From contig LUGG01000015.1 of assembly GCA_001683735.1 (NCBI GenBank), forward strand, positions 992,001-1,056,000: 64,000 bases of DNA, given 5' to 3'. Below, piece after piece: positions 47,150 through 59,359 of the stretch. Made by a program: the position numbers and the translations under genes. This stretch comes from Grifola frondosa (taxonomy: Eukaryota > Basidiomycota > Agaricomycetes > Polyporales > Grifolaceae). A model generated the notes under the pieces. The model had not been told where the DNA came from and did not search any database. It saw only the letters and a program-made list of their open reading frames with translations. The stretch's first letter is position 1. Each line of letters begins with the position of its first letter.

Positions 47150-47690
47150 TGTTCAACGCTACATAGTGACAAGCACATCTTGAGATTTGAACTGCAAGCC
47201 ACGTTTGTCGCTCAACTCAACGGCCCCTTGCTGCTTCTTGGCGTCATATTCCAACTTCCCCAGCAAACGTTCCGTCGTCACAAGCGTCGATCTCTCCCAT
47301 TCTCCCTCCCCACTCCCTTCCATTTGTTCCCGCCGCCGCAGCCTGAGCTCTGCGGTACACAGAATGCCCCTCGGTTCGTTGCTGGGCAGCACCCCAGGCT
47401 CTCCAGAGAATGTGTCTTCCTTGATCTCTGCATTGAATTGTGACCCGCTTGGACAAAGAATAGGCTCATGTTCGCAAGAAATGATGTCCTCCCCGATGAC
47501 TTTCCGGAAGGCGAGAATGAGGCTTGTGACGTTCCCGAGCCGAGCACCAAAGGTTTGCATTATTTTGTCACAGCTGCCAACCGAGGCGCCGGCGAGGAAC
47601 AGAAAGTCTATGGTCCTTAGCATTAAGGAGACTCTGCAGAAAGCGGCGGTTCACGTTAAGCAACACTAATTTCTCCAGGCCCATATCGAC
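47150..47690 (-). pseudogene. Truncated inverted copy of coiled-coil gene exon 2
   Basis: On the minus strand the second exon of the 37742-39108 gene recurs: LFLAGASVGSCDKIMQTFGA, NVTSLILAFRKVIGEDIISC, then PSGSQFNAEIKEDTFSGEPG and NEPRGILCTAEL. It extends about 70 nt past the stop. The first exon with the coiled coil is absent. The C-terminus differs by indels. It is probably non-functional. Confidence 0.8.
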
Positions 47691-47935
47691 TCGACCAAAC
47701 GTTGTTTCTGGACTTCTCTGACTTCCTACTCGTCACTGACTACTGCATTTCTCTCTCCAAAATTCAGCGAGCATTTAGAGCGCGTATGATACGTACCTTA
47801 TACGTATATCAACCAGAGTTAACCGGGGTATTGTAAGTAATCATGGCCTACGTTAGCCCCTGACCTCCCTAGAAAGGGGCTGTGGATGCAAAGGCAGTTC
47901 TGCCGGGGTTTCCCCTCAACTGAACACCCATTACG

Positions 47936-49625
47936 ATGTCAACGTACCCTGTTCCTCACATCTCTCAGATTTTCAACCAACGCTCCCAAGGCGGCGCAGT
48001 TGAAACTATTGTGAGAGTCTGCATTTAAATGAAATTCACGATCTGAATAATAGTGCTGCAGGCAGACATCGTTAAGGACTTCAAAATGAAAGCTGTGAGC
48101 ACCTCATGAAACTCATCAATTTGAATGTTCTCACTGCGTTTGGCGCCACAGGAACAGAGGGCCACCTGTGACTGCGAAAAATACTTTTTAATGACCAAAC
48201 TTGCACCTTCATTCGGAACATTGGATGCGGCGAGCATCAAGAATATCGATGAGGAAGTTAAGGTAATCCTCCTTTTTTCGAATCTACCTCTTAGGTGATA
48301 AAATATGTAGATCATGCTTGCGACCATGCACATGGCTTTGGCAAAAACTCCCTTGCACGAGGTATTCGTTGGATTGCAACATGCTTGATAGTAGCACTAA
48401 ATACTGTCGTAGCGCTCCGCAGACAAGATGGTCGAGTAATTGATACTTCTCCCCTTGTAACTTCTTATCTGACTTATGCACTAGAATCTGTGTCAACAAC
48501 CTCCCGTAAGTTCTTATCCAGATTCCTTCCGATGGGTTTTCTGACGGTTCTGCAGTCTGTTCGAGATGGAGATGGATCCGGCGCTTTATGTAGACAGAAC
48601 TGCTTATATAACCAAGCCTATGGAGTTCTTCAATTTTGCAAAACACAAAAACATGTCGGTCATCAATGAGGTATAGTTCTCATCGCTGATCTACCGAGAC
48701 CATTAAACTCGTCATCATAGACATATGCTTGGTTTACAAGCGCCGTCTTGGATGCGGACATCGTGAGTTCCCATTCATTGAGGCATCATCGTATCTAAAT
48801 TCTATCGGTCGGGGTCAAATTGAGATAAACTCCACTCAAGTAGCATGTTGTTCCTTTGTTGCTCTATTCCCATCATGACATGCTTGGTTTGCAGATCGAC
48901 ATCGGAGTCTTCAGTGAGATTATGGTGACGATGGGTGCCGTCATGCAGTGTTTCCAACACGACGTCAAGAAGAATGAGATACTGGAGAAGAAAATTGTGG
49001 ACATCGGCGTGCTGCGTTATCCGGATATCGAGAAGTGAGCATCTGCCTTCTTAAATACACACCTTTCCATGAAGATTGATCGGAATTGATACCTAGCCCT
49101 TACTTGAAAGTCTATCGCATTCGGCTTACGGCTTGGTGTGACACGACGTATGCTTTTGCTATCTTTTACTTTCCTGATATCCATGTGACTTAATTCTGCG
49201 GACCGTGTTGCAGGCATGTCCTTGTAGGAAGACCGTGAGCTTTTATTGGGATTGTTGAGTTACTTGCCTCTGATGATTATGTGATATGTATAGTCCTAAC
49301 GGAATTGTGAGAGAACTTTATCATATTTTTATGAATGTCGTTCATCAATTATACTCTCCAATTTCCAACAGACTGGCACGTGCAACATGCGTTGCTTCAG
49401 CCCTATCTTGAACAAAATTGTAAGCCTGTTAAACACAGCTATTTTGCTATTCCACTCCAGCTCAACGATTCTTTATGTTTTTTTCACAGGCAAGTTTACA
49501 AGCAATAACCATAGATAAGGCAAGTCCTTTCTATAACGTCGTCATCTCGTATTCACTCCCACCTTACCAAACAACCCCAGCTCCTGGTATGCGCTGTCCC
49601 TCTGACCACGACCGTCGATTGCTGA
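47936..49625 (+). CDS. Conserved protein of unknown function, about 12 exons
   Basis: Exons that join in phase: 47936-48010 (MSTYPVPHISQIFNQRSQGG), 48062-48094, 48152-48262, 48311-48361, 48566-48670, 48721-48762, then one from about 48895 (IDIGVFSEIMVTMGAVMQCF), PYLKVYRIRLTAWCDTT near 49100, and short last exons ending TTTVDC at 49625. The last intron seems to be GC-AG (AAG|GCAAGT near 49520). No domain I can name; the sequence is mostly helical. The 204-nt intron at 48362-48565 is long and may hide an exon. A paralogue begins at 63920. Confidence 0.65.
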
Positions 49626-51104
49626 AGGCTTGTGTCTTGTAGGCTGAAGCCGATGTTATGTTCGATTGACGTCGCGTTTCCTTCCATCCACAATTTTAAC
49701 TGTCTGGCGTGAGTTGATGGTGCTTGTCTCGATGGGCGACCATTAGTGTACTTGAAGTTCGAAATACATAAAGGCGAGAAACTCGCCGGTTATACGGTGA
49801 TCGTCGGCTTCGTTGTCACGCGTTAGGTCGCCGGCCTGGCATCATCCAAGATCGTGAGCTACTGTAATGTTACGATATAAATAGCGACACAGGTGAGTGT
49901 AGGGTAGAGGCGAATAGAACACCTAGCGCCGAGATTGTCCCTTGCACAGCGCCTTAATTAGTTCAGAATGGTTACATTCTCCCTTATATTGGTGGTGTGC
50001 CAAGATCCATAGAACCACCGGCCATATACGAGGCGATACAACTGCTTCATCACCCAACGACAACTACACTATCGGGCTCAACGAAGACATCGTTTCGAGT
50101 ATGAAAATGCTACAAGGATCATTGACGGCTCACTTCATGTAATCGAGGTCTAACGGTGTCTTACAGAAACGACATCTCAACATTCGAGGTTGTCAACGAA
50201 GTGCCAGAGGAATATTTCAGAAACGCTGTTTCATACAACTAGTCATAGTTAATACGCTCGAAGCACGTTCACAACGGACAACTGCTAAAAGAAAGTATTA
50301 GTACAAGAACCAGCAACAACACACGAATAAAAAGTCAGAGATGTCAAATTATGGAGCACGCCCTATCCAACACTGATGTTGCAAAGGTATACACCTTGAA
50401 GAAATTCAAAGAAAACATCATATAGGGACTGTAATATCTTCGAAACTCACCCGAGACATAAACCTCCATCGGCACCATATATAACGAACGTGCGAGCGTT
50501 CGAAGACAGTTGAAAAATAGGGTAACGCGCCGAACGAGAGTAAGCCCCATTCCGTTCATGGACCCGAAGGAATCCACAACCGCATAACTGTATCTATGAG
50601 CAACGAATTGTACAACCACGTACCAACCACCCGAGCAATCGAAGTGCTCGTATCTTCGCACCTCGACGCCTTCACCGAGCGGTCGACACGTGAACTGCAC
50701 AGCAGAAGAGCGAGAACAAGCTACGTTTCTTGTCAAGACAGACCCGAGCAGATGTTTCCCGTGATCCTCGTCCGGTTCCGTCGTACTTGGAGTCGGTCGC
50801 TTTCCGCAAAGCTGGACGAGGACATATTCTGCATCTCCGGGGACTTTCCCCACAGCGAAGAAAGAGAGCAAAAAGCTCCCTGTGCGTGTGCTGCGATAGC
50901 GGTTCTTCGGACGGCGCGAAAGTGAAAAGAAAAATTTCTCAAAATGGAAGCTATATAGTGTCACATCGAAACTCCGCCGACTGCCGGTTGGTCAGTCCGA
51001 GTAATACAAAAGCTCCGCTTGTATCTTGGTGGCGTGGGGCTTGACTCGAGCACTTGCCACCGTCAATCAGATTCTTTCTTCAAGTCCACTGCTATCTCCC
51101 TACG
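49626..51104. other. Region without a recognised gene
   Basis: A minus-strand open stretch at 50964-50344 (206 codons) has no recognisable domain and no splice support; it may be chance. Nothing else stands out. Confidence 0.4.
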
Positions 51105-52183
51105 ATGTCTTCCAGCTCTGCTCACTCCGGGCCATCCACCACCCGAAACTCTTCCGAAGGACACCCACCAGAACGTGCATACTTATACTGGGACCGTCTA
51201 CCGTCCATAAAGATCCTCAGGCCGCCGAAAGGTACGCTCAATCTCGAAGTGATTCGCAACAACTACCAAAGAGGGTTCATCTTCGTAGGCAAGTTCTCGC
51301 CGAAGGTAGACGAGCGTTGCTTCACCTATTGCTCGCAGAGCATCCGTGGTCGCATAAACCAGAGCGACCCGTGGTGCCGCACCGTCTGCATACGTCACAT
51401 CTTCGCACATGAAGTCAACCGGGCCCTCGCCGTCCATAATTCGCGCGACACCCCCGCAGTCACTGTGGAGACTGTGCATGTCAAGTACCCACTACCACCG
51501 GAGGGTCAGCCTCAACACACATCTGCTTGGTTCGAAGGAATCCTCGGCCGTCCCTCCGATGAGCAGAAAGAAGAGGGCGAGAAAGAGAGGGAGACCGAGC
51601 GCGCTCGTCACTGGGACGAGGGGCGGTATTTGTGGTTCAGCAAGAGCCGTTGGGCCGCGCAAGAGAAGATCGACCTGATGATGTGTGATTTGGAGCGTCA
51701 GGCGGAGTGGCAGAAATTCAAGGAACAGTCGAACGAGGATTGGGCGCATCAGACTCAACGTCGAGATAGTCAACAAGGCGGAGAGGCGGTATCCGGCTCG
51801 CGAAGTGAGCTTCCGCCTGCAGAACAGCCAGCCTCGGTTCCCTTGAAGCGTCCATACCCAGACGTAGTGTCAGTCATTTCTGCTCTAATCTGCCGTATGT
51901 CAAAATCTGACTAATGCTTATTAGTGGTCAATCTGTCCTCCTTCCCCTTCCCCCACCGTTTCCGCCATTAGGCGGACAGATAGAGAACCTACTCGCGCCT
52001 ACATATAAAGTGCTCGGGATCGTGCAAGAGAGCATACGTTCCGGCGCACAGGGCGAGCTCGCCGCGCGGATTTGGGAGAAGGCGCAGACGGACGAGCCAT
52101 TTCGTCTCGTACGTATTGTCTGCGCCAAGATGTGGGCTAAATTCAAGGAGGGTCCTCCTGACGATTCAGACAAGAAGGAATAA
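51105..52183 (+). CDS. Uncharacterised charged protein, two exons
   Basis: Exon 1 runs from ATG 51105 (MSSSSAHSGPSTTRNSSEGH) to about 51863. Exon 2 is 51980-52183. The intron is GT...ACAG with a strong pyrimidine tract at 51935-51965, and the join gives PYPDV then IENLLAPTYKVLGIVQE. Exon 1 has a compact region (VIRNNYQRGFIFVGKF, CSQSIRGRINQSDPW, ICIRHIFAHEVNRAL-like) and then a Glu/Lys/Arg-rich segment (EEGEKERETERARHW). No family assigned. An alternative donor lies 3 nt further on. Confidence 0.65.
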
Positions 52184-52383
52184 CCGATGGGTACGTCGTA
52201 TTGCAGGAATTCTTAATATTACGTGCGTCACCATGTCATATCGAAGGACTAGGTGTGAGCCATGCTTGTACATCAACCACTTTAAGTTATGCGAAGAATT
52301 CCAGAAACCCAGAGAGGTTCTCTGCGGAAGACTCTGGCTTCCGCGAATGCAAGAGAATCACGATCCAAATTTTTTTCCTGATA

Positions 52384-54200
52384 TCATGGTTTCAGCTTCC
52401 TCTGTGAACCTTCCTTCTGCTCCGGATCCTCGGGTGAATATTTGTGCTCGAAGTTCAGTGGCGGGATTGGATCTAGTGGAGGGATATACACAGGAAGCGA
52501 ACGCTCCGTTCTGACGCTATTTGATCTACTCCGCGCAGTAGGCCCGCTCGGAGGGCTATGTGGTGGTGAGTGCAAAAAAGAGGATAGTGGGAGCGGACGG
52601 AGCGCCAGACTATCTTTCCGCTTGACGAGGGCAGGCTGCTGCTGCTGTTGCACGTGAGACTGTTGCTGGTTCGAGACGACCATCGAAGGACCCGTGCGTG
52701 TAGTATCCGCTGAAGAGCGAGTGTGTGATGACTGTGACTGGGAGGGGTGGATGGATCCCGAGACACTCGTTCCTTGTCTATGCGATGAAGAACCTCCTGC
52801 TTCCTGGTATTGTGGCTTCCGGAGTGACTCTGGCGGATACAAGAATGCACGCTGCTCGGACGAGGGTGGGGATGCGCTTGGCTCGGCGGAGGCCTGTAAC
52901 GGGTGGCGATGCCGGATATCCGTAGTGCTCAGCCGGCGAAAGGGGTCCACAGGCCGAGATGCCTTAGTAACACTCTCCACCTGCGGATTCGAACCGAGCA
53001 ATGCAGAGCCCGAACGCGAGGGCTCGTGTGGAGGGGGCGACGTAGTGATCGATGGGTACCGCTGCGTCGTCGAGGTATGAGGAGTCGACTGCATCCCTGA
53101 ACGCAACATGCTCGTCTGGAAGGCGGAGGTGAGCGGGAAGGACGGGCCTGTGGAAGAGCGTGGGCGGAAGGGGAGGGATGTGGGTGCGGCTTGACTACCC
53201 GTGAGACTCGGACGCCTCGTGGACGTGTTCGTGCGCCAATCCCGCTGCGACTGATTAGGGGAGGCAGGCGGCGACGGTAGCTGCAGTGATGTGGCATACA
53301 AATCTGTGCCGTCCTCCATCACGGGCTCCATGCCTGGCCTCTGCACGACTGCCCTATGCCGACTAGAATTCCTACTGATACTGTCTGATATGGCGGCGGG
53401 CACGAGGTGCATGCTACGGCGATCGCGGGGACCGGTTTCTATAGGTGTGGTGGGGGTCAGGGGAGAGAGGCTCTGCGCGCTGTCCTAGACTCTCTCTTGG
53501 ACGGGAGCCCCGGTGGAGTCGGACTGCGCTTGGATGGCGGTGACGAGCGCGTGCCATCCGCAACACGCTTCTCCTCGTCCCATCACGGGTGGCTGCTCCC
53601 CGGGACTCCTGTGTGAGGTGGTCGCGTTGTTTGTGGGGGATACGTATGTATCGCCTCCGTCTGTGGAGTCGATACTGAGGCTCCTCGAATGCAGATCTGA
53701 CCAGGTCAACGTCGAGACAGGTCGAAGTGGGTCGAGGAGAGGCAGGAGAACATGAGCGTCCGGTCCGGAGAACATCTTTTGATGGCGGAAGGAGGAACGC
53801 CGAGATGGCTGATACCCACTGTCGATGTCGCCCTTCGACCTCATAATATCCCGCGCCCTCCGTCTGTTGCGCCGTCGGACAAGAGGCACCACAATTAGAA
53901 CGACTACGCCGACCAGCCACATGCCCCCCAGCACGCCTACGACAACACCGAGGTTGGCTTGGGCCTCTTGCCCACCATCTTGTATGGACGGCTGATTTCC
54001 CCGAGAAACGTGATTAGCGCCTTAAAAATACTTCCGTGACACCGAAGAATATCACTCACATCATTCGCACAGTTGTTGCAATTGGCTGGCACAGCCATGG
54101 AATCAACGGGGGTAATCGTACTGTAATGGACTATCCAGTAATCCTCTGGATCCCCTAAACGAGAGGCAATCTGAGAAGTCTGCAAGACTATGGGCAAGGT
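52384..54200 (-). CDS. Single-pass membrane protein with Ser/Pro-rich tail, in-frame TAG
   Basis: The main exon runs from 53991 down to 52384. It begins PSIQDGGQEAQANLGVVVGV, then one membrane helix (MWLVGVVVLIVVPLV) with a basic stop-transfer RRRNRRRARD, then a long Ser/Pro/Gln-rich, probably cytosolic tail. An exon before it (about 54170-54060) has DYWIVHYSTITPVDSMAVPA and paired cysteines (CNNCAND), an outside domain. The layout is common in agaricomycete surface proteins of unknown role. A TAG at 53487-53485 splits the tail with no frame change: coding-like sequence continues in phase to MHLVPAAISD and beyond. Exons upstream of 54200 are unclear. Confidence 0.6.
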
Positions 54201-55724
54201 GATGTTAATAAGCAGAAGACGCCAGCACGAACAGGCGTGCGTGTGATGACCAGCTCAGATGTATCATGCCAGAGTGAATCCTGACATCCTCGCGCTCTCC
54301 ACATGCCTCCATCATCGTCTGAAATGATAGAACAAGCCTGCAGATGACCACGAGGACAGTGCACAGAGCCGGATGAAGTGCCACCACTGCCAGAACGATA
54401 TAATATGACGCTGGATCAGTGTTGTCCAGGCCACGATGAGCGACGACGGAACATAGTGGTGAGAAAGTTGCCTTACAGGGTATTCCATTGCCAGCATTTC
54501 GTTCTCAGGTGCATATGGCTTGGCATCGAAAGATATTCAAAGGGATCTGCGGCATCCTGGGCTAGTGGGGCGAGCAAAGTGAGGGGATTGCGTACTGAGT
54601 GGATGGTGGATGCGATAGAGAAAGAGAGAAATGATCGGGCTGTGCCTATCTGTCGTCACGACCATCGCCAATATATGGCCAACGGTTTGAGACCATGTTC
54701 CGCAGGGCTGAAAGTCAGGCACAGTTCAAAAAGTACATCCCACGAGTCGGGGAAAGACACCCGAGTGCTCGGTCGCATTTCAGTGAGTTTCAGTGAGTTT
54801 CACCCTGCTCGTCACTGATAGTGCACCAGATTTTTGAGATCTATCGCACCTTTTCTACTTGGTATTCAATTCAATTCTCTCCATATATAGATTGACGAAT
54901 GGACTTCGATGCAGATAGCGGGCTGGCTAGAAGGTGTTATCTCGCGAGTCGCCAGCAAAATAACTATTCAATCTGGATATCATTCCCAGTGAAAAAAAAG
55001 AGCAATATATATATATATAATTCTAGATTTTGAGGGCACACGGCGGATGGACGAAGGAGCATATTGATAAGGCAAGGTTGGTCAGAGTCACCTTCGAGGA
55101 AGAGATGCAAGATATACAACGCGACGCGTATCTCACGTGATTATATCACGCTTCAAGATATGTCACGGCGAGCATGACTGTGACGACTCACGCTCATCAT
55201 TCTTCACACACTGTAATTACTGCCCCAAGTCACCTTCCCGACTGGAAAGCTTAATTATTTATTGTCGTTCAGAAAGAACAAACCCAACTAAACCTTCGAA
55301 GCGCAGCTGTCTCGTCGCTCTGGGATACAAAAGATTTTCGGAGCGATCGATCGTCCACCGCGTCGATCTTCTCAATCTGGCATCAATTAATGTCGATCGC
55401 GTTCAGTCTGAAGCCTTCAAGCCAAATGAGGTCAATCTCTATTCAACGGTAATAGATTAAAATTAGTATTTGGGGCATCCGTTAATGCCACTTGCTTTAC
55501 GAGCCCCCATCGACTTGAGATCATCATGAAGCTTTTGATGAATTCTCATTCATTCATTCGTTTCTTAAATTCGCAACTGTGAGAAACGACCAAAGTACTG
55601 TAGTAAGTTCAACTTCATATATCTTAATGTGTTGAGTAATTTGCAGAACAGTATATGGGAAGTATGAGATACAGAAGACCATACAAAGGGCGGATCCAAG
55701 GGGTAAAAAAAAAAAATATCGTAT
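54201..55724. other. Mostly intergenic; possible 5' exons of the membrane protein
   Basis: A minus-strand stretch near 54330-54210 (WRARGCQDSLWHDTSEL) resembles the outside domain of such membrane proteins but could not be joined cleanly. From 54550 to 55720 I see no gene. There is a short AT repeat at about 55003-55018. Confidence 0.4.
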
Positions 55725-57111
55725 CTATCTCGCTTTAAGTCTGATGGAGCCTTTTGACAGCCCATCGCCAAGTTCCTTCCACCACTTCGTTTTACCTTTG
55801 GAGTCTCCTACAGAATCTCGCTTCTTCATAATTGTCGATAATCCGGAGCTGACACCCTTTCTTCCCCCACCTGGAAATTCCGTTTTTCTGGTAAGATGTA
55901 TAGAATCATCATTCGCAGTATCCTCTGTATCTGCTCTTTTCCGTTTCAAAGTGGAGCTGCCGGGCGGATGAGGCTTCTGCCCCTTCTCCCATTCTTTGCG
56001 GTGAATGCGATATATTGCCATCGTGGCTCTTGCATCTGTGACCTGTCGTGCCATGCCAATATGAACGTCCTTCAAAAATGTCAGATATTAGCTAAATGAC
56101 TCACACTAGAATGTTCTCCGCCTTGGATCGCGACTCCGAGTTCTTGGTGCACTAGATGGCGTAGAGCCGGACGACGGCTAGGCATCAGCTTATGTTTTGC
56201 GGCACACACTTGTGTGTCCCGTATGTCTGCTCGAGGATGCGATAGCAGCAACGCCTGTGAACGCCTTCAGAAGCAATTAGCACTTAACAGGAAGAAAACC
56301 GACCTTCAGATCGTTATGCACTGCATGTCCAACCAAGATACGGTCTTTGAGCAAGCTAGCGACTTCTTTTTGCACGTCACCAAAGGACTTCGCTGCGCGG
56401 ACATCAGGTTGGAAAGGAACGCATGATGAACTGAGAGAACTCACCATGAACCATATCACTGGGACGTACACCACTAAATCCAGTCCTATAATCCACCACT
56501 CGTTCCCTCTGACGAACGAAGACGTCCAGTTGCACAGCGCCGTGATAATTCACAAGACTGACACGCGCAAGAGAAGACTCTTTTCCGTCAAGCCCGACGC
56601 CGACCATTTCGCAATCTAGTGCCAGGTACTTGCCTGGTCTTCATGCGGAAGATGGAGTTATGAAACCTTCAGTCAGAATGGAGGAGTAGACAAGTGAGTC
56701 GGCTCACTGTTGTTGGGAAGAAGAGCACTCGAGTTCGCCTGATATCATCTTGCGTACAACACCAACGACTCTCCATTCTTGAGTTCTTCAACAGTATACT
56801 GTGGCACCTCTATACTTGTCCCACGAGGAAAAGACGACGTCTCGATGGCCGCATGGAATGTCGCCGTTGTTACGGTGCTCGAGTCTGCGGAGTCCGCTGG
56901 ATGCTCAATCTTCCTTCGTTTTCTCGCAGAAACAGCACTTGCTAAGCCCTTCTTCGTGGATGTAGATGCACTTGACAGCTTCTAAAACACGCCTTGGGCA
57001 GTGAGATTAGAGTGAGCCAGATATCGCGTGCTCACTGCCGACCTTTTGCAAAGCAAGCCAATTCGACGACGGTCCAGATGGAACCGAGGTAGTAGTGTTT
57101 TGTGATACCAT
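55725..57111 (-). CDS. REX4: REXO4-like RNA exonuclease (DEDDh)
   Basis: A nuclear 3'-5' exonuclease of the REXO4/Rex4 group, linked to rRNA processing. Exon 1 (57111-57043) ends SNWLALQK. Exon 2 starts at 56981 ([21 protein letters not shown], a likely nuclear signal). The catalytic core is [20 protein letters not shown] (Asp/Glu), [14 protein letters not shown] (Asp), [33 protein letters not shown], and [19 protein letters not shown] (final His/Asp region). The tail is Lys-rich. If exon 2 runs to 56708 it holds an in-frame TGA near 56747; a GTATAG donor in phase near 56800 would avoid it. So splicing there is open. Confidence 0.8.
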
Positions 57112-57364
57112 CTTGCAAAGCATCCAAGAACTAGAATATTACGACGATAGACAGCATCCGACAAAGGGTATGTTCAACTTGGTATTGGGTAAGTGCAGGT
57201 CTTCTTCGAATTTTTCCTTTGTTTTTTGCCAGAATGGAAACGTAAATTATATGATAAGTCCTGAAATGGCAACCTCGGTTCTCCTCATATCCTCATCTCT
57301 TTCACGATGTCGTGCTCATCTCCAGCAGCTCGTTATCGTCCCCTAGTCGTTGATTTCCACCATC

Positions 57365-58983
57365 ATGGACGCGTCTACGATTAATGAGCTCATTGCGGGC
57401 AGTGTCGGCGGAGCGGCGCAGGTTATCGTTGGGCAACCTCTAGATACCATCAAGACCCGCGCGCAGGTCGCCCCCAGTTCAGTCCTTACCCTTCCTCGCG
57501 CAGCTGCTTGGGAATGAGCTGATCACTGTCGTGTGCTTTCTTTCAGAGGGCATGTTTGTGAGTTGCACTTATGCACAGCCTCATCGTCAGAAGCGCTGAT
57601 CATCGTGCTTGTAGAAAGGGCCCATGGATATCCTTGTGCAGACAATACGCAAGGAAGGGTTCTTTGCTCTCTACAAAGGTACGCGTGCTCATCAGCGGCG
57701 TATTCAGTTCGACTCAATGCGCAAATCGAATGTTGTTTATAGGAATGGCTAGCCCGCTAATTGGGATCGCCGGAGTTAATTCCCTTCTCTTCGCGGCATA
57801 TGGTGTCTCGCGCCGCATAATCTCTCCCTTCCCTCAACTTTCACTCAAAGAAATCGCTGCTGCTGGTGCTATGGCAGGAGCTGCAAATGCTATCTTGGCC
57901 AGTCCAGGTTCGCCGCATGTTATATGTATTGGAGGCTGGCTGAGCATTCTTGTAGTCGAGATGTTCAAAGTACGCATGCAGGGTCAGTACGGAGCGGCGA
58001 CCGATAAACGTCTGCACGTGGTTGTTAGCGATATGTGGTCCCATTGGGGATTCCGGAAGGGCATCATGCGTGGGTACTGGGTCAGTATTTCCTCACGCCA
58101 TGCCACGACAGGACCTCATGATTCATGTGCGATTGTGATGACATTCCAGGTCACTGTTGCTCGGGAAATTCCTGCATATGCTGGGTGCGTTGTTTTCCAC
58201 GATTATTTCATCTAGGGAATCGTTGATATACCATTGTATTGCAGCTTCTACACGGGTGCAAATCGAACAGTTGTCTGAGGATTTCAATCAGCTGACAGAC
58301 CGCATTTTAAGCATTCGAATTTACCAAGCGCAAGTTCAGCAAGACGTATGGTCCACAAATTCCAGTTTGGGCACTGCTGACAAGCGGCGCAACTGGCGGA
58401 GTGAGTGAATCCGGGAATTCGAGCTCGATTAACTTATGCGTCCACTTCTTTAGATTGGTTATTGGCTAGCGTGTTATCCCCTAGGTGGAATTCTCCGCCA
58501 CAGCATGCAGATCGACGTTCTAATATATATGTATATGCATAGATGTTGTGAAGTCTCGTGTTCAATTACGGACAACACCTCCGACTGGGACGCCTGTGCA
58601 ATACATTGGACATGAGATCAGAATGATCGTCTCTGAATCTGGGGTGTCAGTCGCTCAGCTATACTCATTGACACATTGCCTGACATATATCTTCCTCTGC
58701 AGCTCGGGACTATTCCGGGGGCTCTCTCCATCACGTAAGTCATGATTACTTCTTTCTAGTGTAGATGTTCATGTGATCTATAATGTCAGTACTTCGAAGG
58801 TGAGCACAGGTGCATGACCTTCATCGTAGAACACTTCTAATGTTATCTCAGCATACCTGCTGCTGCAAGCACCTTCGCGGCATTCGAATTGACCAGAGGT
58901 ATGTATATCATTTCAATCTTTTACGGTGTACTTTACCAATATGCGCCCTCGCAGAGTATCTCAGAGAATATACCGGCATATAA
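57365..58983 (+). CDS. Mitochondrial carrier protein (SLC25 family)
   Basis: An inner-membrane solute carrier with six helices in three repeats. Exon 1 gives MDASTINELIAGSVGG, then VGQPLDTIKTRAQ, the first P-x-D-x-x-K signature. Later exons give KEGFFALYKGMASPLIGIAG, AGAANAILASP, VEMFKVRMQGQYG (second signature), VTVAREIPAYAG, ACYPL then DVVKSRVQL (third signature, split by an intron) and a final exon with AAASTFAAFELTRE and YLREYTGI, ending at TAA 58981-58983. There are eleven or more exons. Pattern and length are like the Ymc1/Crc1 group (amino acids or acylcarnitine); the substrate cannot be fixed from sequence by eye. Confidence 0.85.
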
Positions 58984-59359
58984 TGGATATACATACTGTC
59001 GGTTTCAATCAAAGCTTTGCAATCATAAGTCAATATTGCTGTTACACTATAGCCCATTGTGTACAGAGTCCGAGCAGCCGTGAGAATGCACTATACCCCG
59101 CTTGTGGGTCGTGTGCTATGTTTGGTGCCGGCACCGTGTAGAAATTGTGTATATACCGCTCCGTGTTCATTGCATTCGACTCCCCCCTTCTTCTAGACGT
59201 CCCTCCCTGAGCAAGATTTCCAGTCAAGACCATTCAATATTGACACCCAACTCTATTGCTCGAGGACACCTTCAGTCCCAGGAGATCATTTTGGTGTATA
59301 ACGTAGGTGCTATCCGAGCCTGAGACTTATGCACGTACTTACATTTAACACAAGAGCAC

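Noticed and set aside
50344..50964. 206-codon open frame on the minus strand
   Set aside because: No family signature, no splice context; hydrophobic and Arg-rich patches look like chance translation.
55003..55018. AT dinucleotide run
   Set aside because: Ordinary short microsatellite with no context suggesting function.
56708..56800. Premature TGA in the REXO4-like gene
   Set aside because: A phase-compatible GTATAG donor near 56800 would remove it, so it is not reported as a lesion.
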